Shown: piece by piece, positions 48,658 to 61,818 of the stretch
Layout: the number at the start of each line of letters is the position of its first letter
Numbering within the stretch: the first letter of the stretch is position 1
NCBI GenBank assembly: GCA_013399875.1
Contig: VXAZ01001670.1
Location: forward strand, 62,001-126,000
From: Gymnorhina tibicen
Taxonomy: Eukaryota > Chordata > Aves > Passeriformes > Artamidae
DNA: 64,000 bases
Direction of reading: 5' to 3'
Notes under the pieces: generated by a model
What the model was told of the DNA's origin: nothing
Databases searched by the model: none
What the model saw: the letters and a program-made list of their open reading frames with translations, nothing else
Position numbers and translations under genes: made by a program

Positions 48658-51600
48658 GTTAGTTATTCCTTTTCAAATTCTTTTGAAGTATTTGGCCTTG
48701 CAGCTATGGAGGCACATGAAGGTTGCTTTAGCCATATGAGTCTCTGGTCACAATGTGCAAAAGCTCAGCTTCAAGAAAGGAAGTGTGTATTTCTCTGCTT
48801 TTAACTGAAGCGAAAAGTAGTGATGAAAAAGAAGAGCAGAAAGGCGGGTCACAGAGATAAGAAAATGACAGGAATACAGATGTGGAGAAAGCAGATAAAA
48901 GTAAGACTTGCCACTTCCAAATAGTGACTTGGGGGAGTGTTACAACATGAATAACTTGATTTTTGCTTAGGAATAAGCATAGAGCGGAGTAATATCCAGT
49001 TCTCTGCAGCTGTGAGAAAGGGCATTTATATTTTTCCATCTCAAACAGTTTCTGTGTGACAAAATACTTGGCCACATTGTGTAATGGTGGAATGCACGAG
49101 CCCATCCAGGTGAGAAGTACTGTACTTTAGGCTATAGCAGCTCAGTACCTCAGTAATATTACCAGTGAACTGACGTGCTGCTGTCACTGTTGATTACAAT
49201 AATGACAATATTCCTGTGTCTACTAGAAATCCTCAAAATCAGGCCAGAGAAAATAAATCCCTATTATTTATATAAACTGTGACTTCTCTTTGGAAAAAGG
49301 TGAGAATTCATCAAAGAATGACAGGCTTTGTTCTCTTCAGATTTCTGTGAGATCTAGTCCAACTACATCCAAGAGCCAATAGAAAGTTATTGTGTAAATA
49401 TATATTTTCTTTTCAGTGCCGCTTATTAGTGAAGTAATTTGAAAAATTTCTAGTGAATGACTACTTTTCATGTGCAACTAGGAATCAGAATCTTGTACCT
49501 CATTCCTGCCTCATCTTTCAGGTTTCATTTGGGGTCTGCAAGAATACTTTCCTATGTATTTCTTTGTTCCACTCAACAAAGGAAACTCATGTTGAAAGTA
49601 GGGCACCTACTTAAGCGTTTAGTTGGATTAGGGTTCTTCAGAGGATTTCCTAATCTCTGGAAAAAAATGATTAATTGTTGAAGCATTAGGCCTTCAAGGC
49701 CTAGACTTCCATTAAACTCAGCTCTGAATCCTGGGCTGGGCTGACTGAATTGTTTTATATAGGTCAGACCTAGGACTGTGCAGGGTTTTGGCTTCTGACT
49801 GCAGACAAAAATAAGAGGAGGTGAGTGCTGAGTGAGTAAAATGAGATTTAGAAACTAAAAAAAAAAAAAGAACAACCCAAAAAAACCCAGTGGAAGAGAA
49901 AGTCTGCTCCAGTTACAGTTTAAAACTTTCTCGGGACATAGTCATGGAAGAGAAGATATTGTCTGCTTCTGTCTTCATATTTAACTTTGTCAAACCAGCT
50001 TTCAAGATGAGGAAAATCAAAAGTTGTGTGATGTGATGACACTAGATTTTGAGATGCTGAGGTGGGCCGTGAAGCCCTGACCATGTTTGTGACAGTAATA
50101 GTTTTCCAAAAGTGCTGTGCCTTGTAAGGTAAATCACCAAGTTAACTTCAGCTAAGTAAAGTTTGGAGGAAAAGTCCCTGATATGGTTAATTGGCAAACG
50201 CCTATTTTTTTGCCCATCTGAAAAGCATCCATGTCTAATGTGATGGGATTTTCTTTAATCTGATTAGAAGACTTGAAAACTATCAGATGTTCCCATACTT
50301 GCCCTATGTGCTCAAAGACATTTATGCATTTCTTATACATTGCATAAAAACTAAAATTACTTTCCTGCTGGCTTGCACATAGGTTAATTTTAGCCAGTGG
50401 TTGCATTTCTCATAACCTAGTCCCTCAAAGTGTCTTCTTTTCAGAGTTTGCCAAAGGGCTCACTTAGAAATGCTCATTCTTACAAGTCTCACCTCACTTT
50501 GTTGTGACTAAGCCCTCCTGAAATGCTGTCTGTTCCACAGAGCATTCCTTCTGCAGCTGTCACATGCTGCTGTGCTTGCTCTGTACTTAACTGAACTGCC
50601 TTATACTCACTTAGGACTCTCAACTGTTTTTTTCAAGGCAGAGCTTCTATTCTGTCCTGTGTATCTTTTCCTTGGTTGCTAATATCTTATGGTACTCTAT
50701 AATGACAGAAAAGCTGATAACAATCTTGAGTAGAAAAGGAGATCAGCCTGTCTGAATGCTGATATAAACTGAAATGATGGCATGAAACATGTCAATAAAT
50801 CATCTTGCAGTGCATTTCAAACACGTTGGTTTGCCAGTGTGAGTAAGCACATTTGCTGAGACAGGTCAGACCTGGGATAACATGGGATTTTTCTAAGAAC
50901 TGATGGTTTCCCTGGTATGTACAAGTGCTTTGTAAGTTTAACCTGTTATATCCTACTTCACCTCTAACACCCTTTTTCCCCAACTCACCACCTTTTAATT
51001 GCCTCCTGGCACTGTGTTCATGGAAATACAGAGCTCTGAAATTTCAGCCAAGAGGAAACTCTGCCAGCATTTTTTACCTGGAAAAAAATGTTTTTCAAAA
51101 AGAAAAGATAAGGAATAGTCTTCGTTTTAATCCAGAATTGCACAAATTAATTGGCTCTCTGAGGCATAGTTATTTGGCATAACATGTTGCTTTGGAAGCT
51201 GTTTCCAGGTACAGCGTGGAGCAAATCAATCTCTTTCTTGTTTCTGGGAGTTCCCTGTCCTTGCCATGGAATTGCAATAAGCAGTCAGAATGCTGTGGTC
51301 AGTGGCATAATTGGGTTTGGTCCCGGAAATAATGGGAATTCAGCCAAAGCTTCTGAGGGAAAGAGAAAGGACTCTGTAAACAGTTGTAATTGGGTCTGAC
51401 TGAAAAAAAATCATTAATGGTGCTGTGTCTTTTAAACTGCTACAGCTGCTTTTATACTCTAATTCTCCCCCTAACTGTCTGCATTTTGTGCCAATTGTTA
51501 CCCCTATGTTTATAGGGAAGACATAGTTCCCTTCAATCCCATATTCAAGAGACAGGTTGGATCCTTACTTTCTTCCCATACTTTTTAATCTCCTGCCTCT

Positions 51601-53035
51601 AGTATGAGAGGCAGAAATGCTGCCAGAAGTTTCTGCTGCCCAATGGGGCAGCTCCCCATACATATAACAGGAGTACCATTGCAACTCCCCACTTCTACCA
51701 TCACCCATCCCCATTGTGGTTGGATGCAACTCTGCTGATAAGCAGGGTCCCCATATGCTGCCTGAACATTCTGAAAACACCTGAATTGTTCTCTGCAGAA
51801 CAGAAATGTCTGGGAGAACTGCAGAGGAAGGAAAGATACCCCCCAAAAATCAATCATGTCAGATAGCTCTGTTGTAAAAGAAATAATTGGGAGACAGGAA
51901 AGACTGCTGGATGGGTGGCAAAACAGCTAACTGTTGGGAATAAAACTACAGCTTTGGTGTCCTTTTTGGTAAGAGAGGAAAAAAATGTTTCGTGTATATA
52001 TCCATATGCCTTAAAGAAATTCTTGATGTACGAGGGAACAAAATAAACAAGGCTCATAGTTTCTCATGTCAGAAATTTCCTACACAAGAAAGTGAAAAAC
52101 AGTGCTTAGAGCAAGGATGGTGCTACCCCATTATGCAGCTGAGCCTGTGTGCACCATTAGGCAGGCTGCCCCACTTGTATCTCAGCATTTCTCTGGTTCT
52201 TTCATAGGGAAGTGATGTTTGCCATGTTTTCATCTTTTTGTCCCAGTGGACGGCAGATGCAGCAACAGGGAATGACTTTCTTGAGATGTCTTTTTTTGTC
52301 TGTAAGAAATGACTAAGTCAGGTGAGGCCTACAATGGCAGAGAATGAAAAAAGAGGCACAAAGGATGACCTGTGTGCCTGAAAGCTTGGCTGCTAGTTAA
52401 TCTGATAAAACATATTGACTTTGTCTACAGACTTTGTTCTAGATAGAAATAAACAAGAGTCATGGTCTAAAATCTAATGCCAAGACAGTTTTGTTCACAT
52501 GAAAAACTGAAAAACTGACAAAACTGAAGTGCAAGAACCACAGTGCAGCCCTACCCTGTCTGTGTTGGCTCACACTCAGTAGCGAAGGCACTCCAAAAAG
52601 GGGCTTTACTGATATGATTTAACTAAAAAAACTTGTGTTAGACTTGGTGTGTAATATATCTAATGACCTGGAAAATATATGTTGGATATTCTCCCTGTGG
52701 TCATGGACCTAAGATGCAGAAAGACAGCCATATTTTTTAAAAGTCAAGATAATTGCTCAGCTTTCACACAATCTGTACACATTAAAACTGGCACTGTTTT
52801 CTAACTATTGAAGAAATGCAAAATTCAGTGGAGCTGGGGAATTACTGAAGGCTGTAATACTTTTGAAGCCACACTCATCCCTATTTAGGTTGAAAAATGC
52901 AGTGGAACCAATGCAACCTGAGATTTATTTTCTGTATAACTTCAACTTGAGTTCTCATCCCAAATTCAGTGATGAACTTACCTAAATTTCTATGTATCTT
53001 CCTGGCTTCATCACACAGCATCTGAATGTTTAAGA
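48658..53035. other. Unique sequence, nothing recognised
   Basis: No coding exon or repeat is supported. An A-run lies near 49858-49890. The frame at 48728-49105 (-, 125 codons) has no recognisable domain. Confidence 0.5.
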
Positions 53036-53049
53036 GTGCTTGGGAATCT

Positions 53050-53200
53050 TTATGATGCCTGTGAGGCAGGAGAAGTATTCTTATTTTCCTTTTGTTTTAA
53101 GGAGGAAAAGAAAGATGTGAATTGCCAAAGGGCATGCAAATATCTGTGCCAGTGCCAGGAAACAGGTACATGTTTTCAGTGCACCAGCCCAATGCCTGAA
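53050..53200 (-). repeat. MIR-like ancient SINE relic, antisense
   Basis: The text gcctgtgaggcaggagaagtattcttatttt ... aattgccaaagggcatgcaaat ... gtgccagtgccaggaaacagg ... cagtgcaccagcccaatgcct follows in order the antisense of MIR-type SINEs (gaggcaggtaagtattat, cttgcccaaggtcacac, gtggcagagccaggaat). Divergence is high. A tract of ggaggaaaagaaagatgtg replaces the usual 'ggggaaactgaggc'. Confidence 0.6.
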
Positions 53201-53591
53201 ATGGCAAATTTTTTTTTCAGTCATGTCTATTTATGCACTACATAAATAAGCAGATGTGTAGTGTAGTTATTTCCTACTATGTGTTTGCTCCATGGGTGTT
53301 CTACATAAGTGCTGTGACATTGGAGCAGGCCTTCGTCAAACACACACCAAACTCACATCCTGGAAGACTCTTTCAGTGATGTAGTATGTACAGAAAAGTG
53401 GCTCTAATATCTTCTATCTTCTTGGCCCTGATTCAGGGTCAAGAGGATATTTCCAACAGTTGCTTTTTTCAACAAAGAGTGCACTGAAAGCCCAGGCTGT
53501 GTGAACTGAGCAAGTGCTCAGAGCACACACTTCTATAAGAAGCTTGCTTGCCTACTAAGCAATTCCCAGCAACGTCTTTGGCTGCAAGCTA

Positions 53592-53700
53592 TTGTTATTT
53601 GTTTGTACTGTGGCAATGCCCAGAGGCTGCAGTCATGGATCAGGGCCCCATTGTGCTAGGTATTCTAAAGACACAACAAAAAGGTCTTTGTCATACTCTT
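53592..53700. repeat. Ancient amniote repeat relic (CR1/L3-type tail)
   Basis: The phrases gttatttgtttgtactgtgg, gcagtcatggatcaggg and ccccattgtgctaggtatt, then acacaacaaaaaggtctttg, match from memory an old repeat very common in turtles and crocodiles. It sits about 400 bp from the MIR-like relic. Confidence 0.65.
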
Positions 53701-53754
53701 AAGGCAAATCTGAGGTGAGTCTGGGAAAAGAACTTTCCCAAATCCAAAGTTCTA

Positions 53755-53865
53755 GGGCCAACTTGTAAGCAGTTTACTGCTCTCTCTTGGTTTATCCTTG
53801 GTTTTCTCATCTGTATTGTTTATTCAACACAGATAATAAGTGAACTCTGAAAACACAATGGGAAA
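53755..53865 (+). repeat. Possible MIR-like relic, sense
   Basis: The text ggccaacttgtaag ... ctcttggtttatccttggttttctcatctgta resembles the MIR segment ending in 'cctcagtttcctcatctgtaaaatg'. Only this short run matches, so it may be chance. Confidence 0.3.
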
Positions 53866-55414
53866 TTCAGAAATTTGATGTAGTTACTTATATTTCCCAC
53901 TGACCTTTTAAATAAATAGCCATCCAGTGACTGACCGAGGTGCCTTGGGGACTTTATTGCCATCTTTGACTCCCTCGAAGTATTTTGTTGTGGGGACTAA
54001 AGTGACTAAAGACTAAAAACTGACACTTGCCAAAAAACAACCTTTTTCTGTTCACATTTCAGAGGTGTGTATTTCATTTGCTTCATGCATATGGCATTGC
54101 TGGGGGTATCCACATGACAACAGGATTTTTGCACCTCAGGCATTCACCAGCTGCTGGCACTTGAAGTCACATTCCTTTCTGTATCACATCACATTTAGTT
54201 GCTGTGGATACTCTTGTGATGCCAAAAACAAAGGATTAGGACTTACTGTAGCCCTTCCTCTCCTAGAACAAAAGGTTCTGTTTCTAAATATCCTATCTAC
54301 ATTACAGGTAAGTGGAGCACTGAGGGTCACTGAGGAGGGATGGAGCTCCATAAACACTCCCACCCTATACGTGTGGGTACGGATGTCACTGTCTCCCCCA
54401 AAAGACTTTGGGAGAATAGAATTGGGAATTAAACTTGTACTGAGTTACTAAAGTGCAAATACCAACACAGTCATGTCAGATCCACCTCAGCACTTTGGGT
54501 TTTTATTTTTTCTGGATGTCCTCTATACCTCTGGTCTCAAACTAAGAATGAGAATAAACTTTTCTAGGTTCTGGAGATACTGCTACTGGTGTATGGGATA
54601 ATTAAACCCACAATCACAGGAAAAGGGTTTGGGAAGTCCCTCAAGGTGGCTCTTCATTTGTTGGGAAATCACTGTGTAGCGCAAGAAGATGATCTGAGGC
54701 CATAGTTTATATTTTTCTGACCCTCAAAAGCAGCTCTGTAGGAACTGATTCTATTTCAAAATCCTCATTCAGCTAACAAAAGAAAAAATGTAATGTTTCT
54801 GGCAAAAAAAAAATTAAGTATCATATTCATTCTCAGAATGATTCAGCATTTAACAATCATAATTCTTAGCTATTTTCATCTATATGATGATTAAATAAAC
54901 ACCTTAAAAACCCGGCTTTGGATTTTTAAAAAAATATTCTTATGTTCAAAACAAAAGTTAAATTAATGTATTTAGCCACTGCTGGTGGGCTTGTTTCATT
55001 AGCCTTCTCTGCCACAGATTTAAAAATGGAGAGAACAAACATTTATCAGCTGGAATAAAGACTTTTTTTTGGTTTCCGTTTCTGTCTTCTGAGATGCATT
55101 CCAGGCTTTCAAAGAAGCCACAATAAAGCTCTAATTTTCTATTTATATGCTCATACATTATTTTCATTCATATATCTATAACCAGATAAACATTCTGAAA
55201 ATTCACATTGCAGTATAATCACTTTGTTCTTCTTTTGGGATACTGACTCATAATTAAATAGATGCAGCTGAAAGACGAAAATATGGCATTGAGACTGTAC
55301 TGTTGCAGTAAGGGGAAGAAAAGATGGAAACAGAAGTTCTAAGGTCAGCAAAGCAGACTGGAGCAGGAACTCAAAAATCAGGTTAATGCTGTGGTGCATC
55401 CACAAATACCTTGT
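53866..55414. other. Unique sequence, nothing recognised
   Basis: AT-rich, with a 128-codon frame at 54065-54451 (+) that has no recognisable domain. No feature is supported. Confidence 0.5.
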
Positions 55415-55560
55415 ACCAACCATGTACCTTACAGCCAGTGTTTTATACTTTGGCTTCAAAATGGGGATAATTATTTTCCCCGTGCCAGAGGCTTTTGTGA
55501 TAATACCTATTAGTGACTGTAAATAAAATCTGATAATGTGATAACACTCACACAGGTATC
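55415..55560 (+). repeat. MIR-like ancient SINE relic, sense
   Basis: The core ggcttcaaaatggggataat followed by ttccccgtgccagag, ttgtgataatacctatta and gtgactgtaaa matches in order the sense 3' part of MIR/CORE-SINE families (aaaatggggataataat, cctcacaggg, ttgtgaggattaa). The left extension to 55415 is less certain. Confidence 0.5.
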
Positions 55561-56902
55561 AAGAGATACAAGAAGCTTAATTAGCATCTCACTAGAGACT
55601 TTAGAAAGAGCAATAGACTGAGTTACTGAAGGTAGCCAAAATCCAATCCTTTGCTGTTTATGTAATGAGCTAACTCACAGTTGGTATTTGTTGTGAATTG
55701 CACAGTAAAAGAATTTACTTTAATAATGCCTTTTTGTTGAGTCTTGAATGACTTGTCCAAAATGTCTCATTTTTAACAAACTTTCAGAGAATTTGAGCCT
55801 GACCTGGATTCTGAACATGCCAGGCAGCATCTGCACCTCTGGGTTAGGTAGCTGCAGGAGCTTTTCCAGGGTAGGGCTGCACACTCCAGGTCTGAAGCCT
55901 GACTGGGCTTCGCCACCCTGCTGGAAGGGGTCTCAGGCTCCTACTGTGAAGCCAAGACTTAGAGCATTGAAGTTTGGAAAAGGCTTTTTGGATCTACTGG
56001 GCAGGCCTATGCCACCACTAAAGCGCAAGCCCTAGGTAGGGTCTCCCTTGTTCCAGGGCACAGTCCTTTCATGGCTTGTTGTGGAGTTAGGGGAGCAGAC
56101 AGGAAAAAAAGTGTTAGATTTGTTGTTTAATAAGTCCCTGCCTTAAAGCAAATGATTTCCTTCTTGGGGACAAAAATGGCCCTTAAATAAAAACATAGTA
56201 TTTCTTAAAAAATCTGTTAATGCTGCTGAAATGTCAGAGATAATGATTGTAATTGCTTTTAAGGTGTCAGAAATGTATATGGGCATATCAAAACAAAGTA
56301 TAGTCTACTTAAAACTGATCACATGTAGCAAGTAACAATAGTGTCTAAAATATTGTAACTGTCTAAAGTTTTTAGAAATGTCTTTGTTAAAAATAAGATT
56401 TACCCAACTCATGGATTTTTAAACAAATTTAAACCATTACAACTTGGGTCATAAGAAAACACAACTGTATTATTTTATTTTTAGTCACTTTTCTTCAGGA
56501 ACAGGATAGGCAAATTCCCTGAGTTCTCTGAAATGTTTCTATTAAGATTCAAGCTCTCATTTGTTCATGTGATAATTTCCATGTCTAACCTCAATTTTAT
56601 TAGAAAGGAAAATTTCTTTAACTTGACTCACTCAGTCCCTGTTTCATGCTGCACTGCAAAGGAAAAACAGCTGTTTTTTCAGACATCTCTCAGGCAAGGT
56701 GATGTGCGTTTCCATGTAACTCTTGCAAATACAGTGCTGCCACTTTTACAAAAAAAAGGTATTGTGAGATACTTACATCCTTGAGATATATTGTAGGGCG
56801 TTAGGAGATTAGTCTTAGCCAGACTGAAGGTGGATTCTTAAAATAACTTGTAGTGTTTTAGGGTTCTGTAACATTTTTGATGTGGGAGATCTGCTAAGAG
56901 TA
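55561..56902. other. Unique sequence with a GC-richer patch
   Basis: Bases 55800-56040 are GC-richer than the rest and hold most of a 95-codon frame (55748-56035, +) rich in Pro, Gly and Leu, without a known domain. I cannot say whether this is an old repeat or an exon. Confidence 0.4.
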
Positions 56903-57497
56903 TAGAATCATAGAATAGCTGGGATTGGAAGGGACGTTTAAAGGTCACCTAGTCAAACTGCCTCTGAAATGAACCCCATCCAACCTGACCTTGATTCCAG
57001 GAATGGGGCATCCACAGTTTCTCTGGGCAACCTGTTCCAGGGTTTCACCACTCTCATAAAAAAATTCTTCCTTATATCTAGTCGGAATTTACCATCTTTT
57101 AGTTTAAAAACCTACTGCAACAGGCCTTACTAGAAAGCTGTCCTCATCTTTCTTATAAACCCCTTTAACTACTGAAAGACTGCAGTAAGGTCTTCCCAAA
57201 CCCCAACTCTTCCAGCCCATCCTCACAAGAGAGTTGCTTCATTTTTGTGGCCCTCCTCTGGACTTGCTCCAACAGGTCCATGTCTTTCCTGTGCTGAGGA
57301 TCCAGAGCTGGATGCAGCACTCCAGGTGGGGTCTCATGAGAGTGGAATAGAGAGACACAATCACCTTCCTCGCCCTGCTGGTCAGGATTCTTTTGATGCA
57401 GCCCAGGATATGGTTGGCTTTCTGGGCTGCAAGTGCACACTGTTTCCTCATGTCCGGTTTCTCATCCACCAGTACCCCCAAGTCCTTCTTTACAGTA
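56903..57497 (-). mobile_element. CR1 LINE 3' part, antisense
   Basis: The left edge tagaatcatagaatagctgg is the antisense CR1 3' terminus, followed by attggaagggacg, gcaacctgttccagggtttc and, further right, ctcctctggacttgctccaa and cctgctggtcaggattctt. It thus spans the 3' UTR and the C-terminal end of ORF2. The subfamily differs from the 1.2 and 32.6 kb copies in its 3' UTR wording. Divergence is moderate. Confidence 0.94.
57165..57495 (-). pseudogene. CR1 ORF2 C-terminal fragment (frameshifted)
   Basis: The minus strand encodes the C-terminal part of CR1 ORF2 in two frames. The first (57481 down to about 57300) reads [29 protein letters not shown] and a stretch matching the family's '[11 protein letters not shown]' segment. 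The homology then shifts to the second frame (ending at 57165), with [16 protein letters not shown]. The switch marks at least one indel. No catalytic domain is present; it is non-functional. Confidence 0.88.
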
Positions 57498-60400
57498 TAA
57501 TAAATGACCTATCAAGGACAAAATATATTTGTTCTGAAATTTAAATTCACATATTTTTTCAGACATTTCCCATCTCTTAGTTTTAAAATCTGCAGGTTCT
57601 ACAGGGAGTTTTCCTTAAAATTGACTATAATACTTCTGAAAGTCCTTGAATTCAGATAGCTAGAGGTTGTCTAACTGTCTCTAGCAGGTTTCCTGTGACT
57701 TCCAGATTCCTTCTCATGGGGCATCCCTGCAGGTTTTTCTGAACTATGAGATTTCAGAGCAACCCATCCATCTCGGTCTGTCTAGCCTAGCTGACGGCAC
57801 TGCAAATGTCAATTTCATTCAGCATCTGCAAGCTCAGGGAAGATGCTTTTAGAGGCAGCACAGAAAATGTGTGTTCCAAAAACATTTGTACTCTTGAGCT
57901 TGTGAGAAACCTAAGGTATCTGTTTAGTGTTACTCAGGCAAATATTATATATGAAAAATATGAGATTTTAACTAATTCAAAGTCCTTCAATCTTTGTGAG
58001 TTTGCACACATCATTACACAAATTGTTATATTGTAGTGTGTTACCTTTAGATAGAACAAGCTAAAAAATGTATAATGTAATGCTAAAAAAGGTATAAAGC
58101 AGGTTGCTACTTGGGTACATAGGACAGAGATCTTAATCTAGTACATCCATCAATGACTGATCTCCAGCCATTGTTGCTGTACTTTCAGCTGGTAAAGTGT
58201 CATTTTTGTGTGTCATTTTGGCTGCTTCTCTGTGTATCTTCAGTGAGTGAGGAAAAGACCCACACCTTCTGCCCTTGGCTCACCATGCAGGCAGCCTGTG
58301 GAGGAATGTTGGGGCACGAGGTGCTGCAGGCAGCTGCTGAGTTCCCAGGCACTGAGGGGACCATGTACTCCCACTGCCCACAGTATGAAGACCATGGTCT
58401 GCACTGGAGGAGACCAGGCCTGCAACAAACAAATACAAATAAAATGTTTACCTTCTTATTTTGTGAACTTCTACAAAATTAAGAGCCCAGCTTTGAGAAA
58501 ATTACACTGGCAAACTCTTCTCTGTTGTGAGCAGGATCTTGCTATCTTCATTCAAGGAGGAGTTTCATATTCTGGCCCTAGCTTACATTGTTAAAGAGAT
58601 CTGGACATTTCCTAGAAGCCTGAAGGTTTTTGGCTACTAGAAATGCTAGAGATTTCCTCATGCTAAAAAAACCACAGGCTTCTCCAATTACAAATACAAT
58701 TGTAATTCACAATTAGAAGTTACAATAAAATAACATTTCCTGAAGAACCAAAGACCAGTTTAAACTTGCAGTCATTATTTGCAGGGCAGGAAGGATGGAA
58801 CTAGATTGTAACTAGGACTATTTACGTGGCTTATACATTTCCCTTAGTAAAAGAAACATTATGCCCAATTTGGACACACTCTTAGAAAAGCAAAGTGAAG
58901 CATTTGGAATAAGAAAGGCATTTCTCAAATGTCTTTTTCATCTTCTCCATCATTCAGTCCCAAAGTGTTCAAGACACATTGTTGTCTGTCAGACTAAACA
59001 GAGAAAGGAAAGCATTATTCAATTCTTGAAATATTTCAGTGCCCACACATCTTCAGTTCTCATGACTTTTTTTTTGTCTGGCCATTTGAGTCAATGATAT
59101 TATCTATTCAGAGAAGTATGAGGCAAGAGGATAGAATGTTAACTTCTATAATGTCTTTCATTCTATGTACTACCCCAAACAAATGCTTTACCAAGTTAAA
59201 TAACAGAGCTATAGAATTAAAATATTCCAGAAGGAGAGGCAAGGAGAAAGCCAGTGTTTTCAGTTGAAAGCGGAAGAGTGATGACAGCTTCTAAGGCCTG
59301 TTCTGGGATGCAAATGAGGATGTTCTTATAACCTTCAGTTCTGTATTTCAGGGACTTTGTTAAGGGCAGGATGCTAAAGCAGAATTTGGAAGAGGGCATT
59401 TCCAAGGCAGGAAAACAGGGCAGAATGGCATTTCAGTTCTATTTAACCACTTCAGATCTATCCTGCTTTCATGTTTTTTCTGACTGAGTAAAAAACTTCA
59501 AAGGATACTGTTTTCCAGACTAGTGTACATTAATGTGACTCGTAATTCTGCAGCGTGATGCTGGTTTATATGAGTTAGAGATGTGATAGATCAAGAAAGT
59601 GGAAATATTAGGATTTTGTGAGGTTTTGTAATTATAAGCTGAAACTTTCCTAAGACAGCCTGTGAGATTTTTGATACACTTAGGTAAGATATTCTCTTTC
59701 TGTTCAGAGACTAACTTCCAGCACACATTTGAACTTCAGTTCCAGACTGAAGTTTTATATTAATCAGGTCTGAATTTTGCATCTTTAGTGCATTTTTCTC
59801 TCTTTTATCCTGTCTCTACTGTATGGAGACAGTTTACAAATATTGTCTCACTACTTGATCTGTTACTGATGAATCACTGTCTTGATAGAAACGTATACAA
59901 AAGTAAATGCTAAACTAGAATAGAGCATAATTACATCAGAGCAAACTATTTGGCAGCTGGCTCATTAAAATAGTCATGGAGATAATTTTTAAGTCTGTAT
60001 AAACATGAGTAGTAAATGCTATATCTTTGTGCTTTCCAAGGAAAATTGTACATAATCAAAGTGATAGACTCCTTACAAATATTGGATTAGTCACATTCAG
60101 TGATTTATGGAAGTAGACTGGTCATCCTCATGAGAGCCAACAGGTACACCTTTTCTCTTTGACATTTGTTAGTCATTATAAAGGTACCTCAAAACATGTA
60201 TGCTTGACTTTGAGACTAGCATAAAATTACACTGGGAAATGCCCTGAAGTCAAAATGCCTACAGAAAGAAATACATATTTTTATAGTTACCTGGACGTTG
60301 TGAAGAAGCAGTGATGGGATGAAGAGGGTGTAAATTCTCCCCTCCTTGTACAGTGGAAAGTGTTTTCAGTTTTATACTACTAGAGTAATTCTGTGAATGA

Positions 60401-61516
60401 AAAATATAAAACTTATATGTAAAATAGAAAAATTCTACTTGCAAGAGGCAGGTTATATATAACTGAATCTTTAAAAATGAAGAGGCAGTATAGATGAATA
60501 TATTTGTTTACATTTAGGCATGAAATAAATCTTCACATAATCCAGTAACAGATATTAGTCACCTCAACAGTCTTTCAGTAATTTAACAAGGATGGAACAG
60601 CAGTGTAGGTAATGGCATTTAGAAGTTCTTAGCTATTGCTTGGTGTTTGAGGTTCTGGAATCCTACCCCTGAATTTATGAATATATTTGTCAAACAATTC
60701 TATACTTTAGTCAAAATCGAGGATTTTTGAATTAACAACCTGGCTTTGGAGGGTGCACTCCTATCAAAAAGTCATGACAGCAGCAGCTGGCAATGGGTCT
60801 ACATGATACCTTTTAAAAGAAACTTGATATGGGAATGTCAGCTGGTCAGCAGATTGCATCTGCGCCTCTCTTGAGCTTCAGCTAGAGGAATATGCAACAG
60901 GAGGGTCAAACGAGTACTTCCTGCTGCTTTATCCCACTATTTGCCACAAGCAAATATGCCTGTACCATTATCACAAGCCTTTTTTGCGTTATTCATTCAT
61001 CCCTGCAAATATTCTTCAAAGAAAGGTCAGGGATCTATAGAGCTAAGCTTAATACTGTTTTTGAAATATACTATGAAGTGCTGCAGACCAGAATCCAGTA
61101 TGTGAGATGGTCTGATCATTCCCACTTATACAAACAGAAATGACCACACTAACTAGTGACTCAAATTAGGTCCAGCTGGAATCCTTAGGTGAATTAATAA
61201 TTTTCAAAGGTACTAAGCAGAAAGCTATTTCTCTGCCTTCTGAAATAAATTGTGAGTGCCCCAAGGAACGGGAAATAACTGACAGTCCTCTTCATGTAAA
61301 ACCCTGTTTATTTTCCTTTTAACATTCTCAGAAAATCAAAATCTAACACATTGTAACTATTCTCAAAATCTGGGCTAAATACTCTGTGCTATATTGCACA
61401 ACCGGAGAAGTAAAGAGGAAATAATTATCTCTCTTACATATTTCAGCGTATAGCTATTCAATGACAGCATTCTTCAATTAAAAAAATAATTTGAATTAAG
61501 TAGATCCGAGTCCTTC
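57498..61516. other. Unique sequence, nothing secure
   Basis: A GC-richer patch at 58240-58430 (gaggtgctgcaggcagctgctg) contrasts with its surroundings and ends near caaacaaatacaaataaaatg. It could be an old retroposed end or LTR piece, but I cannot name it. The rest is AT-rich with no exon recognised. Confidence 0.4.
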
Positions 61517-61799
61517 TGTGGGAGAACAGGTGTAGGCTGTGGGCAGCCTTGACCTTGATGAGTTACAGCTGTGCAGAACCAGGTGTTTCTACTAAAGACC
61601 AGAGACCAGCTGACCCTCTGGCAGGTAACTCATAAGAGAGGAGAGGAACCTGGATGATGGCTACTACTGGGAAAGCCAGCCAGAAGAGAGAGAGACTAGA
61701 CGAGCGCTACTAAGAAGGCGAGCAGGACTGAAGCAGCTTTAGGTGAGAGCAGCCCCCTTTGTACCTCTGGACTGAGAGTTGGTTTTTTGTTTACTGTCA
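61517..61799 (+). mobile_element. ERV-type 5' LTR, sense
   Basis: A 283-bp unit starts TGTGGGAGAACAGGTG and ends GTTTACTGTCA, with TG...CA ends. It is placed as an LTR because a tRNA primer-binding site follows two bases later (separate entry). A TATA-like actcataagagagg lies at about 61628-61641. Distinctive text includes gactagacgagcgctac and ggtgagagcagcccccttt. I have no secure family name. No matching 3' LTR appears before the window end. Confidence 0.78.
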
Positions 61800-61801
61800 A
61801 A

Positions 61802-61818
61802 TAGTGCCCCGTGTGAGG
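61802..61818 (+). other. Retroviral primer-binding site, elongator tRNA-Met
   Basis: The 17 bases tagtgccccgtgtgagg match the complement of the 3' end of elongator tRNA-Met (TGGTGCCCCGTGTGAGG) at 16 of 17 positions. The one change is in the TGG that pairs with the tRNA CCA end. Reverse transcription of LTR retroelements starts at such a site just inside the 5' LTR. Its position fixes the LTR's 3' boundary. Confidence 0.8.

Noticed and set aside
58240..58440. GC-rich patch with open frames on both strands
   Set aside because: Could be an old repeat or retrocopy, but no family or gene could be named and frames on both strands argue for composition.
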